A DNA stretch of 64,000 bases from Erythroxylum novogranatense (GCA_029891385.1 CM057227.1:58777567-58841566); one strand, 5' to 3'. Shown: positions 21,943 through 33,600, numbered from the stretch's first letter. The notes: a model not told the origin generated them from the letters alone. Numbers and translations: made by a program.

Positions 21943-22500
21943 ATCTCCCCCTTTTTGATAATGACAAAATATTTAGAAATTGAAAAGAAATTGAAAACAA
22001 TAAACTTGATCAAGGTTTTTAATCCCTTGTCTCGATGGTTAGTTTGTCTCCCCCTTAATTAATAAACCAATGAATTTAATAATCTTATAAAAAAATTGAA
22101 ATCAAGATAGTCTCAAATTGTAACTCACTCCCCCTTAATTAAGTGACTGTGACTAAGGGATACCAATTATCAATTTCCAATGTTACTCCCCCTTTTTCTC
22201 ATAATCAAAAACTGATATGAAAAATCAATATGAAAAAATAGTAACAATGCAGTTCATAAACAAACAAAACAGAAAACGCAAATAAAGGCAATAGTCATTA
22301 CATAACATAACAATCCAACAAACAAAAAAAGCACCACACACACTTGAAAAAGCATAAGAGTAAATGTTGGTCGAGGCGAAAGGCAATACACATCATGATG
22401 AAGAATCATCATGCCTACAACCTAACTTATTAAAAATCTTCTTCAGTATACGGTGTTGTGCATCAACTTTCTTTGCCAACTGCATAATCACACTCTGTAT

Positions 22501-22666
22501 AAGTCAACTTATCGACCTTCATAAGTCGACTTGTCGATCTTTACAAGTCGACTTATCCTTAAACTTCTTTATATCCAAAGTGTTGTGTATATCATAGGTC
22601 GACTTATCAACCTTCATAAGTCGACTTGTTACCAATTAGTCGACTTAAACACCAATTAGTCGACTA
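22501..22666. repeat. AAGTCGACTT palindrome array in copia 3' leader
   Basis: AAGTCGACTT or one-base variants start at 22501, 22523, 22545, 22596, 22618, 22637 and 22657. Spacing is 22, 22, 51, 22, 19 and 20 bp. It lies between the RNase H stop and the polypurine tract. A related array is in the LTR at 28199-28454. Confidence 0.85.
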
Positions 22667-22801
22667 GAATGTGTCAAAACTCCAAATCAGTCACATTTTA
22701 GCCCAAGTGTAAATCATGATGATGGAATCTTCAGATGTAATTGCACATTTGCCTCATAATTTGACCATTTGATATATTAATGAATGTAGCCAAAAACAAA
22801 T

Positions 22802-24073
22802 TCAACCAAAGGAATTTAAATCACACATGCCTAGTCTCAATTTAATATTCACAAACACATCTTCCTTAAGAGGTTTAGTAAAAATATCAGCTAATTGGTC
22901 ACTAGATGATACATGCTTCAAGCAAATGTCACCTTTTAAACAATGATCACGGATGAAATGATGTCTAATTTCTATATGCTTTGTTCTACTATGCAGAATT
23001 AGATTTTTACTCAAAAAAATTGCACTTGTATTATCACAATAAATAGGAATATTTTTAGCCACAATACCATAGTCAAGCAATTGATGTTTAATCCAAAGAA
23101 CTTGGGCACATGCACTCCCAGCTACTACATATTCAGATTCAGCAGTGAAAATAGCTACACTAACTTACTTTTTACTAGCCTAAGATATCAATGATGATCC
23201 TAAAAAATGACACAAGCCACTAGTGCTTTTTCTATCGATCCTATAGACACCATGATCAACATCACTAAAAGCATATAAGTCAAATGATTCACAACTAGGA
23301 TACCATAAACCATGATTAACAGTTCTACTCAAATATCTAAAAATTCTTTTGCAAGCACTCAAATGAGAAAGTTTAGGATAAGATTGAAATCTAGCACAAA
23401 GACACGTAGCAAACATAATATCAGGTCTAGAAGCAGTTAAATATAAGAGAGAGCCGATCATACCTCTATAGAGTTTTTGATCAACATCTTCTTCATGTTC
23501 ATGTTTCTCCAAGACCACATTTGTTGCCATTGGTGTTGCTGCCACTTTGCATCCTTCCATTTTGAACTTCTTTAGAAGCTCCTTGGTATGCTTAGATTGG
23601 TGAATGAAGATGCCATTTTTGAGTTGCTTGATTTGCAATCCAAGAAAAAATTTGAGTTCTCCCATCATGCTCATTTCAAATTCACTTTGCATTAAATCAC
23701 TAAATTCTTTACACAATAATTCATTAGTATCACCAAACACAATATCATCAATATTTATTTGACAAATAAGCATATCTTGATCAACATGTTTAATGAACAA
23801 AGTATTATCAATCTTACCACGAACATACCCATGTTGAGTTAGAAAAGTACTTAACCTTTCATACCACGCTCTAGGTGCTTGCTTTAATCCATATAATGCC
23901 TTCTTGAGTTTGTAGACATAATCCGGATGTTCATGATCTTCAAATCTCGGTGGTTGTTTGACATAAACTTCCTCTTCGATATATCCATTAAGAAATGCAC
24001 TCTTGACGTCCATTTGATTTAATTTGATCCTTTTATGAGACGCAAAAGCACATAATAGTCTAATTGCTTCCAA
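22802..24073 (-). pseudogene. SIRE-like pol: reverse transcriptase and RNase H
   Basis: The first frame (24073-23180) begins MEAIRLLCAFASHKRIKLNQ and runs through QMDVKSAFLNGYIEEEVYVK, PPRFEDHEHPDYVYKLKKAL, YGLKQAPRAWYERL, a catalytic block INIDDIVFGDTNELLCKEF, FFLGLQIKQ, LYRGMIGSLLYLTASRPDI and RKSTSGLCHFLGSSLIS. The catalytic box is NIDDI in place of the usual YVDDI. After a break around 23180-23080 the second frame gives RNase H (PIYCDNTSAIFLSKN, HIEIRHHFIRD, QLADIFTKPL) to a stop at 22802. Upstream, stops at about 24076, 24246 and 24294 separate RT from integrase. It copies element RNA to DNA in the particle when intact. Confidence 0.9.
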
Positions 24074-25804
24074 TCAAGCTACAGGAGGATATGTCTCATT
24101 ATAATCAAGTCCTTCTTCTTGATAAAATCCTTGAGCTACTAACCTTGATTTATTCTTAATCGCTTCACCATTGTCATCATATTTTATCCGATTTACCCAC
24201 TTGACTCTAATAATAGTCTTGTCTTTTGGTGAAGCTACCAAATCTCATACATTATTCCTCTTGAATTGATTAAGCTCTTCTTGCATAGCTAGTAGTCAAT
24301 TCTCATATTCAAGAGCTTCTTTTATATTCTTGGGTTCTACTAATGAGATGAAGGTCGAATTGCTCATATTCTCATAAACATTTCTCCTGGTTCTTAAACC
24401 ATCATACAAATCACCAATTACTTGCTCCATAGGATGGTTCTTTGCCTTTGCCCACGATTTAATATTGGGTACATGATTTTCTTCATCTAACTTCAATTCC
24501 TCAATCTTGTGTTCAATTTCTTCAACTCTATTTCCTGAATTTCCTGCATCATCATCAAAACAAACCTTTCTTGGGGGTGAAATCATATCATCGAATTTAA
24601 CATGAATACCTTCTTCAACGCACTTAGTTATATTATTATAAACTCTAAAAGCCTTACTAGTTTGAGAATAACCAATAAACACACCAACATTAGATTTTGA
24701 ATCAAATTTTCCTAAATTGTTCTTTCCATTATTATGAATAAAGACTTTACAACCAAAAGGATGAAAATAAGAAATATTGGGTTTCTTACCTTTCCAAAGC
24801 TCGTATGGTGTCTTATTCTTGTCTCTTCGTAAATGCACCCTATTGATGACATAGCACGCAGTATTGATAGCTTCCGCCCAAAATGATTTAGGAAGATTGT
24901 ACTCATTTAACATAGTTCTTCTCATTTCTTCAAGAGAACGATTCTTCCTTTCTACTACACCATTTTGTTGTGATGTTCTTGGTGTTGAGAAATTGTGCTC
25001 CATTCCATATTTTTCGCAAAGATTTTCAAATGGTTCACACTCATATTCACCTCCATAATTGGTTCTAATAGCAAAAATTGTCAAATTCTTCTCATTTTGA
25101 ACCAACCTACACCACTTAGTAAATTCGTTAAAAGCATCACTTTTATTCACAAGAAATCTCACCCAAGTAAATCTAGAAAAATCATCCACAATAACATGGA
25201 CATACAATTTACCACTAAGACTAACATGTCTATATGGTCCAATCAAATCCATATGAACAAGTTCAAGAATTCTAGATGTGCAAATTTCTTTCTTTGGTTT
25301 GAAAGATTCTTTAACATGTTTGCCTTTTAAACAAGATTCACACAGGTGATCTTTAACAAATTTTATCTTAGGCAAACCTCTCACAATGTCATTTTTTGAA
25401 AGCTTAAAAATTCATGGCAAAGGAGCATGTCCTAATTTTCTATGCCATAAAAATGCATTTTCTTCTAATGTCACCAAACACTTTTCATTAAAATAACTAT
25501 CATCATGTAAATCGACAATGTATATATTTCCATGTCTCAAACCAATGAAAGCAACATGACCATCCTTCTTAACCATGCAATGTGATGATTCAAAAACTAC
25601 ATTAAAATTCATATCACATAGTTGAGAAATACTTAACAAATTATGTTTCAAACCATCAATAAGCAAAACATTGTCAATGGTAGGCAAAGGTTCCGTACCC
25701 ACTTTACCAATACCAATGACTTTACCTTTGTTGTTGTCTCCAAAAGTGACATAACCTTGATTCCTTGGTTTAATTTCTGCAAATAGGTTCTTGTCTCCAC
25801 TCAT
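24074..25804 (-). pseudogene. SIRE-like pol: protease remnant, integrase and IN-RT linker
   Basis: From 25804: GNNKGKVIGIGKVGTEPLP-like and LKHNLLSISQLCD, the segment between protease and integrase, then FLWHRKLGHAPLP. Integrase (25384-24296) has the zinc-binding CESCLKGKHV, HMDLIGPYRHVSL with the first catalytic Asp, PRTSQQNGVVERKNRSLEEM with the Glu, FWAEAINTACYVINRV and FHPFGCKVFIHN. The second catalytic position reads RTNYGGEYE where the family has RTDHGGE, so the essential Asp is replaced by Asn. The protease active site itself is not in an open frame. The integrase of this copy would be inactive even without the stops. Confidence 0.85.
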
Positions 25805-25850
25805 GTGCCTTGAACATTCACTATCAATGTACCAAGTGCTTAATGGTTTT

Positions 25851-27555
25851 TCATCCCTTGCTTGTACCTACAATAGGAACATCCTTTCTTCTTATAGGTA
25901 CCCAAGCCATTTTGGGTCCATTTTGGTTAGCAACATAAACCACATTAGGAGGTGTGGTACCTTTAATCACCCAAATTTTCTTAATATTGATACATCTCCT
26001 AATACTTTTACTAGCAATTTCCATATGACCATCCTTCAAGCATCTAGCACATTTTGCAATTTTTCCATCCTTAGTAAATTTGGAAATTAAAGAACAATCT
26101 CTATCAAAAGGATCATATCCTAATCCATGTCTAGAAATTGAATATTTTTGCAAAGATAACAATTTTTCAAACTTTTCGTTTCCATTCGCAAATTTTCCAA
26201 CCATATAAGAAAATTCCTTTCTAAGTCTATCAAGCTCACAAATAAGATTTTCCTTTTCAACAAGACATGCAGAATGATCTTCCTTAGGACAATCTAAATT
26301 ATCAATAGTCTCATGTAAAGCACTATTTTCAGCAACTAATTCTCTTATTTTCTTTCTCAATTTCTTGTTGATTTCAATAGCTTAAATCAATTTGTAAGGC
26401 ATTAAAAGAATCTCTAAGATCTTGATCAAAGAAAGTTACCTCATCTTCGTCATCACTTGTTGAGGAGCTATTAGCCATAAGAGCTAAGTTGTTTTCATCA
26501 TTGCTTTGGTATGCTTCCTCATCATCACTCCAAGTGGCTACTAGGCTAGCTTTCTTTTTTCCTTTGTCATATTTGTCACTTTTCTGGAAATTTGAAGTGA
26601 AAGTTGAGCTTTTGCATTCTCTAGCATGATGTCCCCTTTTTCCACATTTCCAACATTCTTCACTGCTTTTCTTTTCATCATACCCCTTTGATCTTCTTTC
26701 CATGGCAAACTTCTTTCTTTCTCCATTTCTACCACCATTTAATTCTTTCCTCCTATTTTTGAGTAGTCTTTTGAACTTTCTCAAATTTCTGGCATACATT
26801 GCTATTTCTTTGTCTTCCTCTTCTTCATCTATTTCTTCATCACTTTCATCAAGAGAAGAAGCATTAGCTTTTAAAAGCAATTGACTTTTGTGACTTACCT
26901 CTACCTCCTCTTGATTTGAGAATGATCTTATAATTGATGAGTGATCCCACCAAGGCATTGAATTCCAAATGATTGAGATCCTTGGACTCCATAATAGCGA
27001 TGACTTGTGAGTCCCATTCTTTCGGTAGTGAGCGAAGAATCTTCTTCACCTTCTCGCTATCCGTCATATACTTTCCAAGATTGCCTAATCCATTTATGAT
27101 TTCTGCAAAACGATCAAGCATAGTGGAAATAGACTCACCTTCCTTCATGACAAACATTTCATAGTCATGGAGAAGCATGTTGATCTTTGTTTCCCGAACT
27201 TGATTAGTTCCTTCATGAGTGATGCGAAGTCTTTCCCATATTTCTTTAGCGCTGGTACAGGAGTTTACTCGATTTCTTTCCTCAACCGTGAGAGCGCAAT
27301 ATATATCAGTTTCATAGCCTTCGTGTTGATGTAGGCTTGCTTCCAATCATTATCGTCGTATTCCAGCTTCGTTTTTAACTCACCATTTTCTTTCAACAAT
27401 GCTTGTGGACCGAAGATGATGATCTTCCAATATTCTACTCCCTCGCTTATAATATGATACTTCATAGGATTTTTCCAAGAAGAGTAGTTAGAACCATTAA
27501 ACAAAGGAGGGCGATTATTAGTGTTACCTTCTTCCGCTAGATTGTTGTGTGCCAT
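25851..27555 (-). pseudogene. SIRE-like gag
   Basis: Four minus-strand frames cover the gene: 27555-27265, 27346-26864, 26958-26374 and 26360-25851. Start chosen at 27555 (MAHNNLAEEG), because the upstream Met-like codon lies in the PBS. Motifs in order: PPLFNGSNYSSWK; SAKEIWERLRITHEGTNQVR; FAEIINGLGNLGK; LRSLPKEWDSQVIAIMESKD; acidic region; zinc knuckle CWKCGKRGHHARECK near 26655-26610; a coiled-coil-like C-terminal part rich in Leu and Glu; and a GHMEIAS-type second knuckle-like region. The length fits the large SIRE/Maximus Gag. At least three frameshifts separate the frames. Confidence 0.85.
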
Positions 27556-27569
27556 CCCTGGATACTTCT

Positions 27570-27581
27570 GCTTTAATACCA
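27570..27581 (-). other. Degenerate initiator-Met primer binding site
   Basis: The minus strand reads TGGTATTAAAGC, two substitutions from the usual TGGTATCAGAGC. It is two bases from the LTR. Confidence 0.8.
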
Positions 27582-27583
27582 AT

Positions 27584-28698
27584 TGTAAACGATCTAGAAA
27601 GGGGGTTGAATAGATCTTTAAAGTTTTTCTTAAAATTCTACAATAAAATGAGAAGTTAATTCACACAAAAATAATTTAAACAAATTTAAATGTAAAGAGT
27701 AGGGAAGAAGAGCAAACACAGTTTTTATAGAGGTTCGGTGCTAAGACCTACGTCCTCTACCTAAGCTCCCACTTAGGATTTGGCAAACCACTTTACTATA
27801 CACTTTTTAGTTGAGTGTGAACTTCTTACAATACTGCTTGATTTTCGGCTCAAGCTACCTTTACAAACGATTTGTTTTCCGGCACAAATCCTACCTCACT
27901 AGTGACCTTTCACTAATCACTCAATTTGCAAGAGAAATGAGATAAAGATGAAAGAACAATGCTCAATACAAATGTGAAATAAGCTAGGAGCAATAGTGAG
28001 CAAATTTAGAGCAATAATGGAGTCTTTAGCTTGTAGAACTTCAGTCATTTTCTCCCTTGATCATCCACTCTTATATTTAGAAGAAAATAAACATTGGAAC
28101 ACATTCTAGCCGTTGTATGATTGTTATGACCGTTCCTTAATATTCTCCTTTCCATTTGTGACTAATTGACTTTGTCAGAATTTGTTTTCTGTACTCATAA
28201 ATCGACTTGTCGTGGTGTGTAAGTCGACTTGTCACAACGATTTTCGTAAAACTTTATCTCCGCTCTTCTATAAGTCGACTTATGCAGTGTAAGTCGACTT
28301 GTGGCCTTCGATAAGTCGACTTATGGACTATTAGTCGACTTGTGTTGACAAATTTTCATATATTAGTCGACTTATGATGTTCTAGTCGACTTATGTTGTT
28401 CTCAACCTGACAGATCTTGATATATTAGTCAACTTATGATGTACTAGTTGACTTATGTTGGCTTCAACGGTAATATCCAATAAAATCTTCTATAATCTTC
28501 ATTATTAATGTCTCTAACATGATGAAGATTGTTTCCTTCTTGATTTCACCTTGATTTACGTCTTGCCAATTCAAGATTGATGTAGTCTTGATGTATTTGA
28601 CTCCAAATTACCTGAAATAATTTCTTAACTAATTCTATATATTTTATTATTATCAAAACATAAAGGAATTTAATTTGTCAACCACCATTGGTCCAACA
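27584..28698 (-). mobile_element. 5' LTR of SIRE-like copia
   Basis: TGTAAACGATC at 27584 to TTGGTCCAACA at 28698, 1115 bp, adjoining the PBS. On the minus strand it begins TGTTGGACC. Its U3 side contains the palindrome array at 28199-28454. No coding frame. The outer target duplication copy would be ACATG or AACAT at 28699; its partner is lost with the truncated 3' LTR. Confidence 0.85.
28199..28454. repeat. AAGTCGACTT palindrome array in copia LTR
   Basis: Ten sites start at 28199, 28221, 28272, 28291, 28313, 28332, 28363, 28383, 28426 and 28445. Five are exact AAGTCGACTT or TAGTCGACTT pairs spaced 19-22 bp; the outer ones are degenerate. Each contains the SalI palindrome GTCGAC. Confidence 0.9.
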
Positions 28699-29783
28699 AC
28701 ATGTTTGGACCTAGGAGTTGAAAGATAGAAAATTTGGAATTTATGTGATTTGTTTAGGGAGATTTTCATATAGAAAGAAAGTTTGATTGGGTTTTTGACC
28801 CCTTTAGAAATGGAATTGATTTGTGAGTTCTTCATGGAAGATGTAGAGCTTCCTTTGAGCTTTATCTTGATACCAAATTTGTCAAATTTGGATTTCGGGA
28901 TCAAGAGTCATGAATTTTGGAAATGTTGGTTATTTGTATGCCATTTTGACTCCTTTTGTTTTTGTTATTTCGTTCCCAATCCGACCCCTTGTTTGATCTT
29001 TTGCTTATAATTTCTCCGTCCAACATCCGATTGATTTAGTTTTTGAAGCGTTTGATTTCTAAGACAATTACCTACATCGAAATTATGATTATTCTGAGAT
29101 TAAATTGAAAGAGATTGATTTAATCAAAGTGAGTTAGATATTTTCTGAGCATGGTTTAGTATTTTTATGATATCTTGAGCTATAGAGATCTAATTAAGTT
29201 GATTAATGTTTCTAAATAAATTCGAGACATAGGACTACAAGTTATCTGAAGGGATCAAATTTCAATTCAATCCCTAAGATTTTCAATTTCTGAATTGAAG
29301 TATCAAAGTTATAAGATTATATAAGGGCAAATTGGGCATGAAACTTAAGTCTAAGAGTTATAAGGCTTATATTGGAGGGCAAAATGGACATTGCCCACTC
29401 ATTAAGAGTATGAATTAGAAGAAGGAAATGAGGAATGAGAAGAAGAAGAGAAGAGGAGAAAGCTAGGGTTTGAAGATCTTTGAAGAATTTGAAGCCAAAT
29501 CAAGTAAGTATAAGCATCTTTCCTCTTGATTAGATTAATGAATCATGTTTTGATGTTAGTTAAGAGAGGATTATATGTTAGAATTTTTCGGATGACTTAA
29601 AGCATATGTTTGGTTTTTAGGGTTAATGAATTATGTTGTTTATGGATGATTTTTGTGTTGAGATGAGTTTAGAAATGAAGTAGGAATGATGATTTAGAGT
29701 TAAGATGAGTTATTTGTGGAAGTTGGAATGTTTAAAAATGAAAAATGTCAAAAATGAGTGTTTGGAGGGTTTTTGGTCTTGCA

Positions 29784-29984
29784 CGTCATGGCGCGCGCAG
29801 GTGCCCACGTTGCGGCTCACGCAGGAGCCCACATCGCTACGCGTGCAAGTGCCCACGTCACGGCGTGCATGAGCACCCATGTCGCGGCATACACGATCGC
29901 CCACATCGTGACGTGCGTGGGTGCCTTCGCCGCTGTAAGCTTCTGGGTTTCACCACGGTGAGCTTCCGGGTTTTGCCACGGCGA
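29784..29984. repeat. 24-bp tandem array related to CGTCGCGACG
   Basis: Cores start at 29784, 29808, 29832, 29856, 29880, 29904, 29928, 29951 and 29975; the spacing is 24 bp six times running, then 23-24. Cores are degenerate (CGTCATGGCG, CGTCACGGCG, TGTCGCGGCA, CATCGTGACG). Most units carry a GTGCCCA or GAGCCCA tail. The last two end GAGCTTCCGGG. Confidence 0.9.
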
Positions 29985-30835
29985 GCTTCCGGGTTCCGAA
30001 AATGAGTGTTCAGAGGGTTTTTGGTATTTTAGCCATAAAGTTTGATGTAGATGTCCAAATGAGGTGATTTTTAATTTGTTGTAAACTAGAGTCAAAGTTT
30101 TACAAGTTTTATGAAGATAGAAAGTTTTGAATCAATTTTTAAAGATCTCAAATTTTGGGTGGAAGTTGAGTATAGATTCTTGTTTCAACATAAGGATAGT
30201 CCCAATATGTTTGGAGTATAACTGTTGGATTTCTGAACCAAATTGAATGATTTTGGAGTCATTACAAACTTAAGACAATGGGGAAACTTTTTATGAAGAG
30301 AATATTATCAGATTTTGTCATTTACTTGATCAGAGTGATCATGGGAAAATTGACCCAAATGTTTGGATTTTTGGAAGAGCTTGAGTTTTAAGAATTTATG
30401 GGTCCTCAAATTTGTATTCTTATTAAATGGGATGTTGCATTTGATAAAGAAAATCAAGGAAGGCAAGAGGATCAAGAGGAGAGGCATATTTTAAGCATAT
30501 ATTCAAGAAAGGAATTCAGATGGGTACATGTTTATAATTTAAATAAGCTACTACTATTTTCTGTAAATCAAAGAAGTTTTCTGATTTAATTTGCATCATA
30601 AGTGCTACATTATTGTCCATGAATGACTTGTGAAATATGTTATATGTTTGTTACACGATTTGAGTGATATTTTGAAAAAGATGCATGTTATAAAATCATG
30701 TTTTCAAGAATGGTTTTCAAGATATACATCAAGTACGTGATAAGCAAGTTTTCAAGAAAAGTTCCATTTTGGGCAACAAGTTACAAGATTTTGAAAGCTA
30801 TGTGTTAAGTGGGTTTGTGGTAGTCCCTCAAAAAT

Positions 30836-30890
30836 CGTCACGTGCACGTTGACCCAAGAATAGGCTTCTCCCGCCTGCCCGCTAGTGGCA
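30836..30890 (+). promoter_or_regulatory. Conserved LTR module with G-box (copy C)
   Basis: CGTCACGTGCACGTTGACCC to CCCGCTAGTGGCA, matching 331-380 and 13098-13149 with two or three differences and a short internal indel. Confidence 0.55.
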
Positions 30891-31168
30891 CGGAGCTCCT
30901 TCATGGACTCCCTCAAGAAACTACGACTACACAGGACCATCTCGATAGAAATGTGTAGTGCATCATGAATTTGGACTTTCCTAAACCATTCTGATGTGTT
31001 ATGTTCTCATGTTATGTTTGATCAAGTTTGATGCATTCATGATTTGTAACTTATGGATTTTGGCTGAAAGCCTGGAAAACATGTGTTTTATAAATTCCAT
31101 GAAAGTTTTCTAAGACAAGTGAACTGTTTTCAAGGTTTTTGCTTATCTTTATTATAAGCGTGTATCCA

Positions 31169-31184
31169 CGAGCTGTAAAGCTCA
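31169..31184 (+). other. Conserved LTR hairpin (copy C)
   Basis: GAGCT-GTAA-AGCTC, a five-pair stem with a loop different from copies A and B. It is followed by eleven or more C residues and a CATCTCCAG acceptor-like end. Confidence 0.5.
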
Positions 31185-32183
31185 ACCCCCCCCCCCTTCC
31201 ATCCCCATCTCCAGGTATCAAGATGGAGATCGGATGAAGGAAAGTTTAGACGTCCGTTCGTTACATATATGACTGGCTTTTAAGTTAATTCGTTGCAAGA
31301 TTCAAATTTTTCAGACATGTTGAGAATTTTGGGATTTTTGTATTTTTGTGCATTTAGATTTTGATATTGATGTTGTAACATGGATTGGAATGCCATTAAG
31401 ATTTTGTAAGCATGTATATCATGTTGAAATTGATTTATGGATTTGTATATAAAATGGAAAAGTGAATTATGGTTTACGTAATGATTATGAATATGATTAA
31501 TTGTGGTTGTATTCCAGACAGGAGGTCCGATGATTGATGTGATGGATTTGGAATATTGAATTGCTTCTTTGTGTATGATTTGTGGATATATAGATATGTG
31601 TATTAAGTGTCTTTTGGCAAGGAAAGAATAAGAATAGGAATAAGATTGGTTAAAGATGAGATTCAGATATCGCATGATTCTGACGAATTATATGAATTGA
31701 GTTTTGATTGAGGATAAATTTCCAAAAGGGAAACTATATTGTTTTGATTTGTATAAGATTTAATAAAGATGAAAAGAATGAAAAAAAAAGTTTATACCGG
31801 TTTTGGATTTGTTTAGTCTTAAGGTATCCAACGCTAGTTTTCTAAGTTACATGTTCTCGGATGTCGGAAATTTGTTTCAGTTCGATTGCACCGTTTGTTT
31901 GTTTTGATTCCGAGCCAATTCGCTTTCGATTGCTTTCGCTTTTTCCAAGTATCAGTTTACTCATGCTTTGTACATGTGTTCGAGTTATGATTCTGAGGTT
32001 GGATTCTATAAACAGAATCCAATATTTGTGATTGATTGTTCTATTTTGTTTCTTTGTTTCTGAAATTTTGTGAATCCGAGCCTTTCGATTTTTCTATAGC
32101 TCATTAAGAATTCAATCCGTTTTTTATATGAGTTTTCGTTGTTCCAGTTGGGGTTCGGTTCCCAGATCGGGTCCCAATATAGG

Positions 32184-32196
32184 TGGTATCGGAGCC
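32184..32196 (+). other. Initiator-Met-type primer binding site
   Basis: TGGTATCGGAGCC differs by one base from the standard plant initiator-Met PBS. It lies four bases after the LTR end and fixes plus orientation. Confidence 0.9.
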
Positions 32197-32822
32197 CAGT
32201 AATAGGATCTTACTTGGGCGTATGTGTATGAATGACTTTCATGAGAAATTGATAAGAGTTTGTAAGGATAAGATTGATTTTGTGAGAATGTGAACATGAT
32301 GTGATTATCTTTGTCATGAATTATTTGAAGAACCTAATCGATTGTTCGATTGAGTTGATGAGTTATATGATCGATCATAAGAATGTGTATGATATTGAGG
32401 TTAGAATGTCATAGTGATTAGGCTTCTTTGATCACTTTGTTGATTTGATCTTGAATATACTTTTGTGAGATGAAATACGAAATGCTTAAAAGATGAGTTG
32501 AATGATAGAGAGGTATGTATAGAAGTTCAAAAGGTTGATTTTGAATGATGATTGGTCCATGGTAAGGTTCCTTAAGAATTGGACAATTGACTTGAGTCAA
32601 ATATGTTAAGAAATATTGATTTGTGGATATAGTGATTTTGACATGGTATTAGATACAAGAAGTGAAAGATTGTGAATAAATTGAGAAATATGTATGATGA
32701 GGACTTAAATAAGAAAGTGATTGACTATGATCTTTTAGAAGAAATTATTGGAGAGAATAAGTTACGTGATGATTACTCATGTATGAATTTCGAGGACGAA
32801 ATTCTTTTAAGAGGGGGAGAAA
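32197..32822 (+). mobile_element. Residual internal region and PPT of gypsy deletion derivative
   Basis: Only about 0.6 kb separates PBS from the polypurine tract (AAGAGGGGGAGAAA, 32809-32822). No gag or pol domain is readable. The last codons (FEDEILLRGG) correspond to the very end of a gypsy pol frame, the same context as FRGRIFF before the PPT at 11618. The element therefore lost gag-pol but kept the ends needed for reverse transcription: a non-autonomous form. Confidence 0.75.
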
Positions 32823-33600
32823 TATTAGACCCTAAACGTTTCTTGAAATTTTGAAGTATAAATCGACATTAAATGAGGAAATTGTGGTAAATTATTCAGG
32901 TACCAAGAAAAAGACAATTCAAGAATGTGAATTGCTATATGAAATTAAGATAGGTGAATTTAACAAGTTGATGATGAGAGAGTATAGGTGTGTGAATGCT
33001 TTTGTTATTGATGTCTATGATTAATTATGGTCTAAAGTATGGTTTTGAGTAATGAAATTGATAGTGGATACATTGTTTTAAATGGAAGTTAAAAATCAAG
33101 AAATAAAGAGAAAAAGTGTGAGAATATGAAAAATTGAGAAAGTTTGACTTTTTGGTCATAGAGAGTTGACTTTTTGATTTAAGCAGAAATTGAGAAATTG
33201 ATCTTCATGAAACTTGTAGATTATGTTGAAAGCTTTCTGATGCCATAAAGTTTGATATTTTTCGATATCGGGAGTGAAAGTTATGATCAGTCAAAGTTAA
33301 GTATTATTTTGCTTTGCTTTGTGAAAATGCCCATAAGTGTACATTTAGATGTAATGTGATTTAAGGCAAATCATGTACCGATGTGGTTTGAGTTAAGTTC
33401 AGTGATCTACATGAAAGTCATAGAAGACTATCCTAGCTTTTCAATGATGTATAATATGTTATTTCTGGTTGTGAAATTTGGAAGATATGAAATTTGGAAG
33501 TTGGATGTTGTTTAGGATGATAAACATAGTATGTGTTTCCAAATTTGTGTAATTTTTAGGAATCATAGTGTATAGTATAAGCGTGAAGACCTAGGTAAGT
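32823..33600 (+). mobile_element. gypsy 3' LTR, first ~0.8 kb
   Basis: It starts TATTAGACCCTAAACG directly after the PPT, the counterpart of TGTTAGACCCCG at 11632 with TG changed to TA. It contains the AAACTTGTAGATTATG and CCATAAAGTTTGATA phrases common in these LTRs. Similarity fades around 33600, where the Harbinger sequence takes over. Homology to the first part of the 5' LTR (28699 on) is weak by eye. Confidence 0.55.

Larger units (their letters stand above)
21735..28698 (-). mobile_element. SIRE/Maximus-like Ty1/copia retrotransposon, 3' LTR truncated
   Basis: Minus-strand order: 5' LTR (28698-27584), PBS, gag with zinc knuckle, protease, integrase, RT, RNase H (ending 22802), a 3' leader with a palindrome array, a polypurine tract (21958-21943) and 208 bp of 3' LTR (21942-21735). 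The large multi-motif Gag and long 3' untranslated region fit the SIRE/Maximus lineage. Bases 21735-21942 and 28490-28698 are nearly identical, so the element is relatively young, yet most of the 3' LTR has been deleted. Every gene is broken. Confidence 0.85.
28699..32179 (+). mobile_element. Ty3/gypsy 5' LTR, large, 5' edge lost
   Basis: A non-coding LTR of at least 3.4 kb directly upstream of a gypsy PBS. It contains a purine-rich leader-like segment (29405-29470) followed by CAAGTAAGTATAAG (29505, donor-like), a 24-bp palindromic array (29784-29984), the G-box module (30836), the hairpin (31169), a C-rich tract (31184-31198) and an end related to GGGCCCAACA (GGGTCCCAATA, 32169-32179). Part of it (29010-29500) is homologous to 62696-63560. 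The left edge coincides with the copia LTR, which probably inserted into this LTR. Confidence 0.7.

Noticed and set aside
22501..22666. CRISPR-like array
   Set aside because: The repeat units are 10-bp palindromes with variable spacing in a plant retroelement; no cas genes, no uniform spacers.
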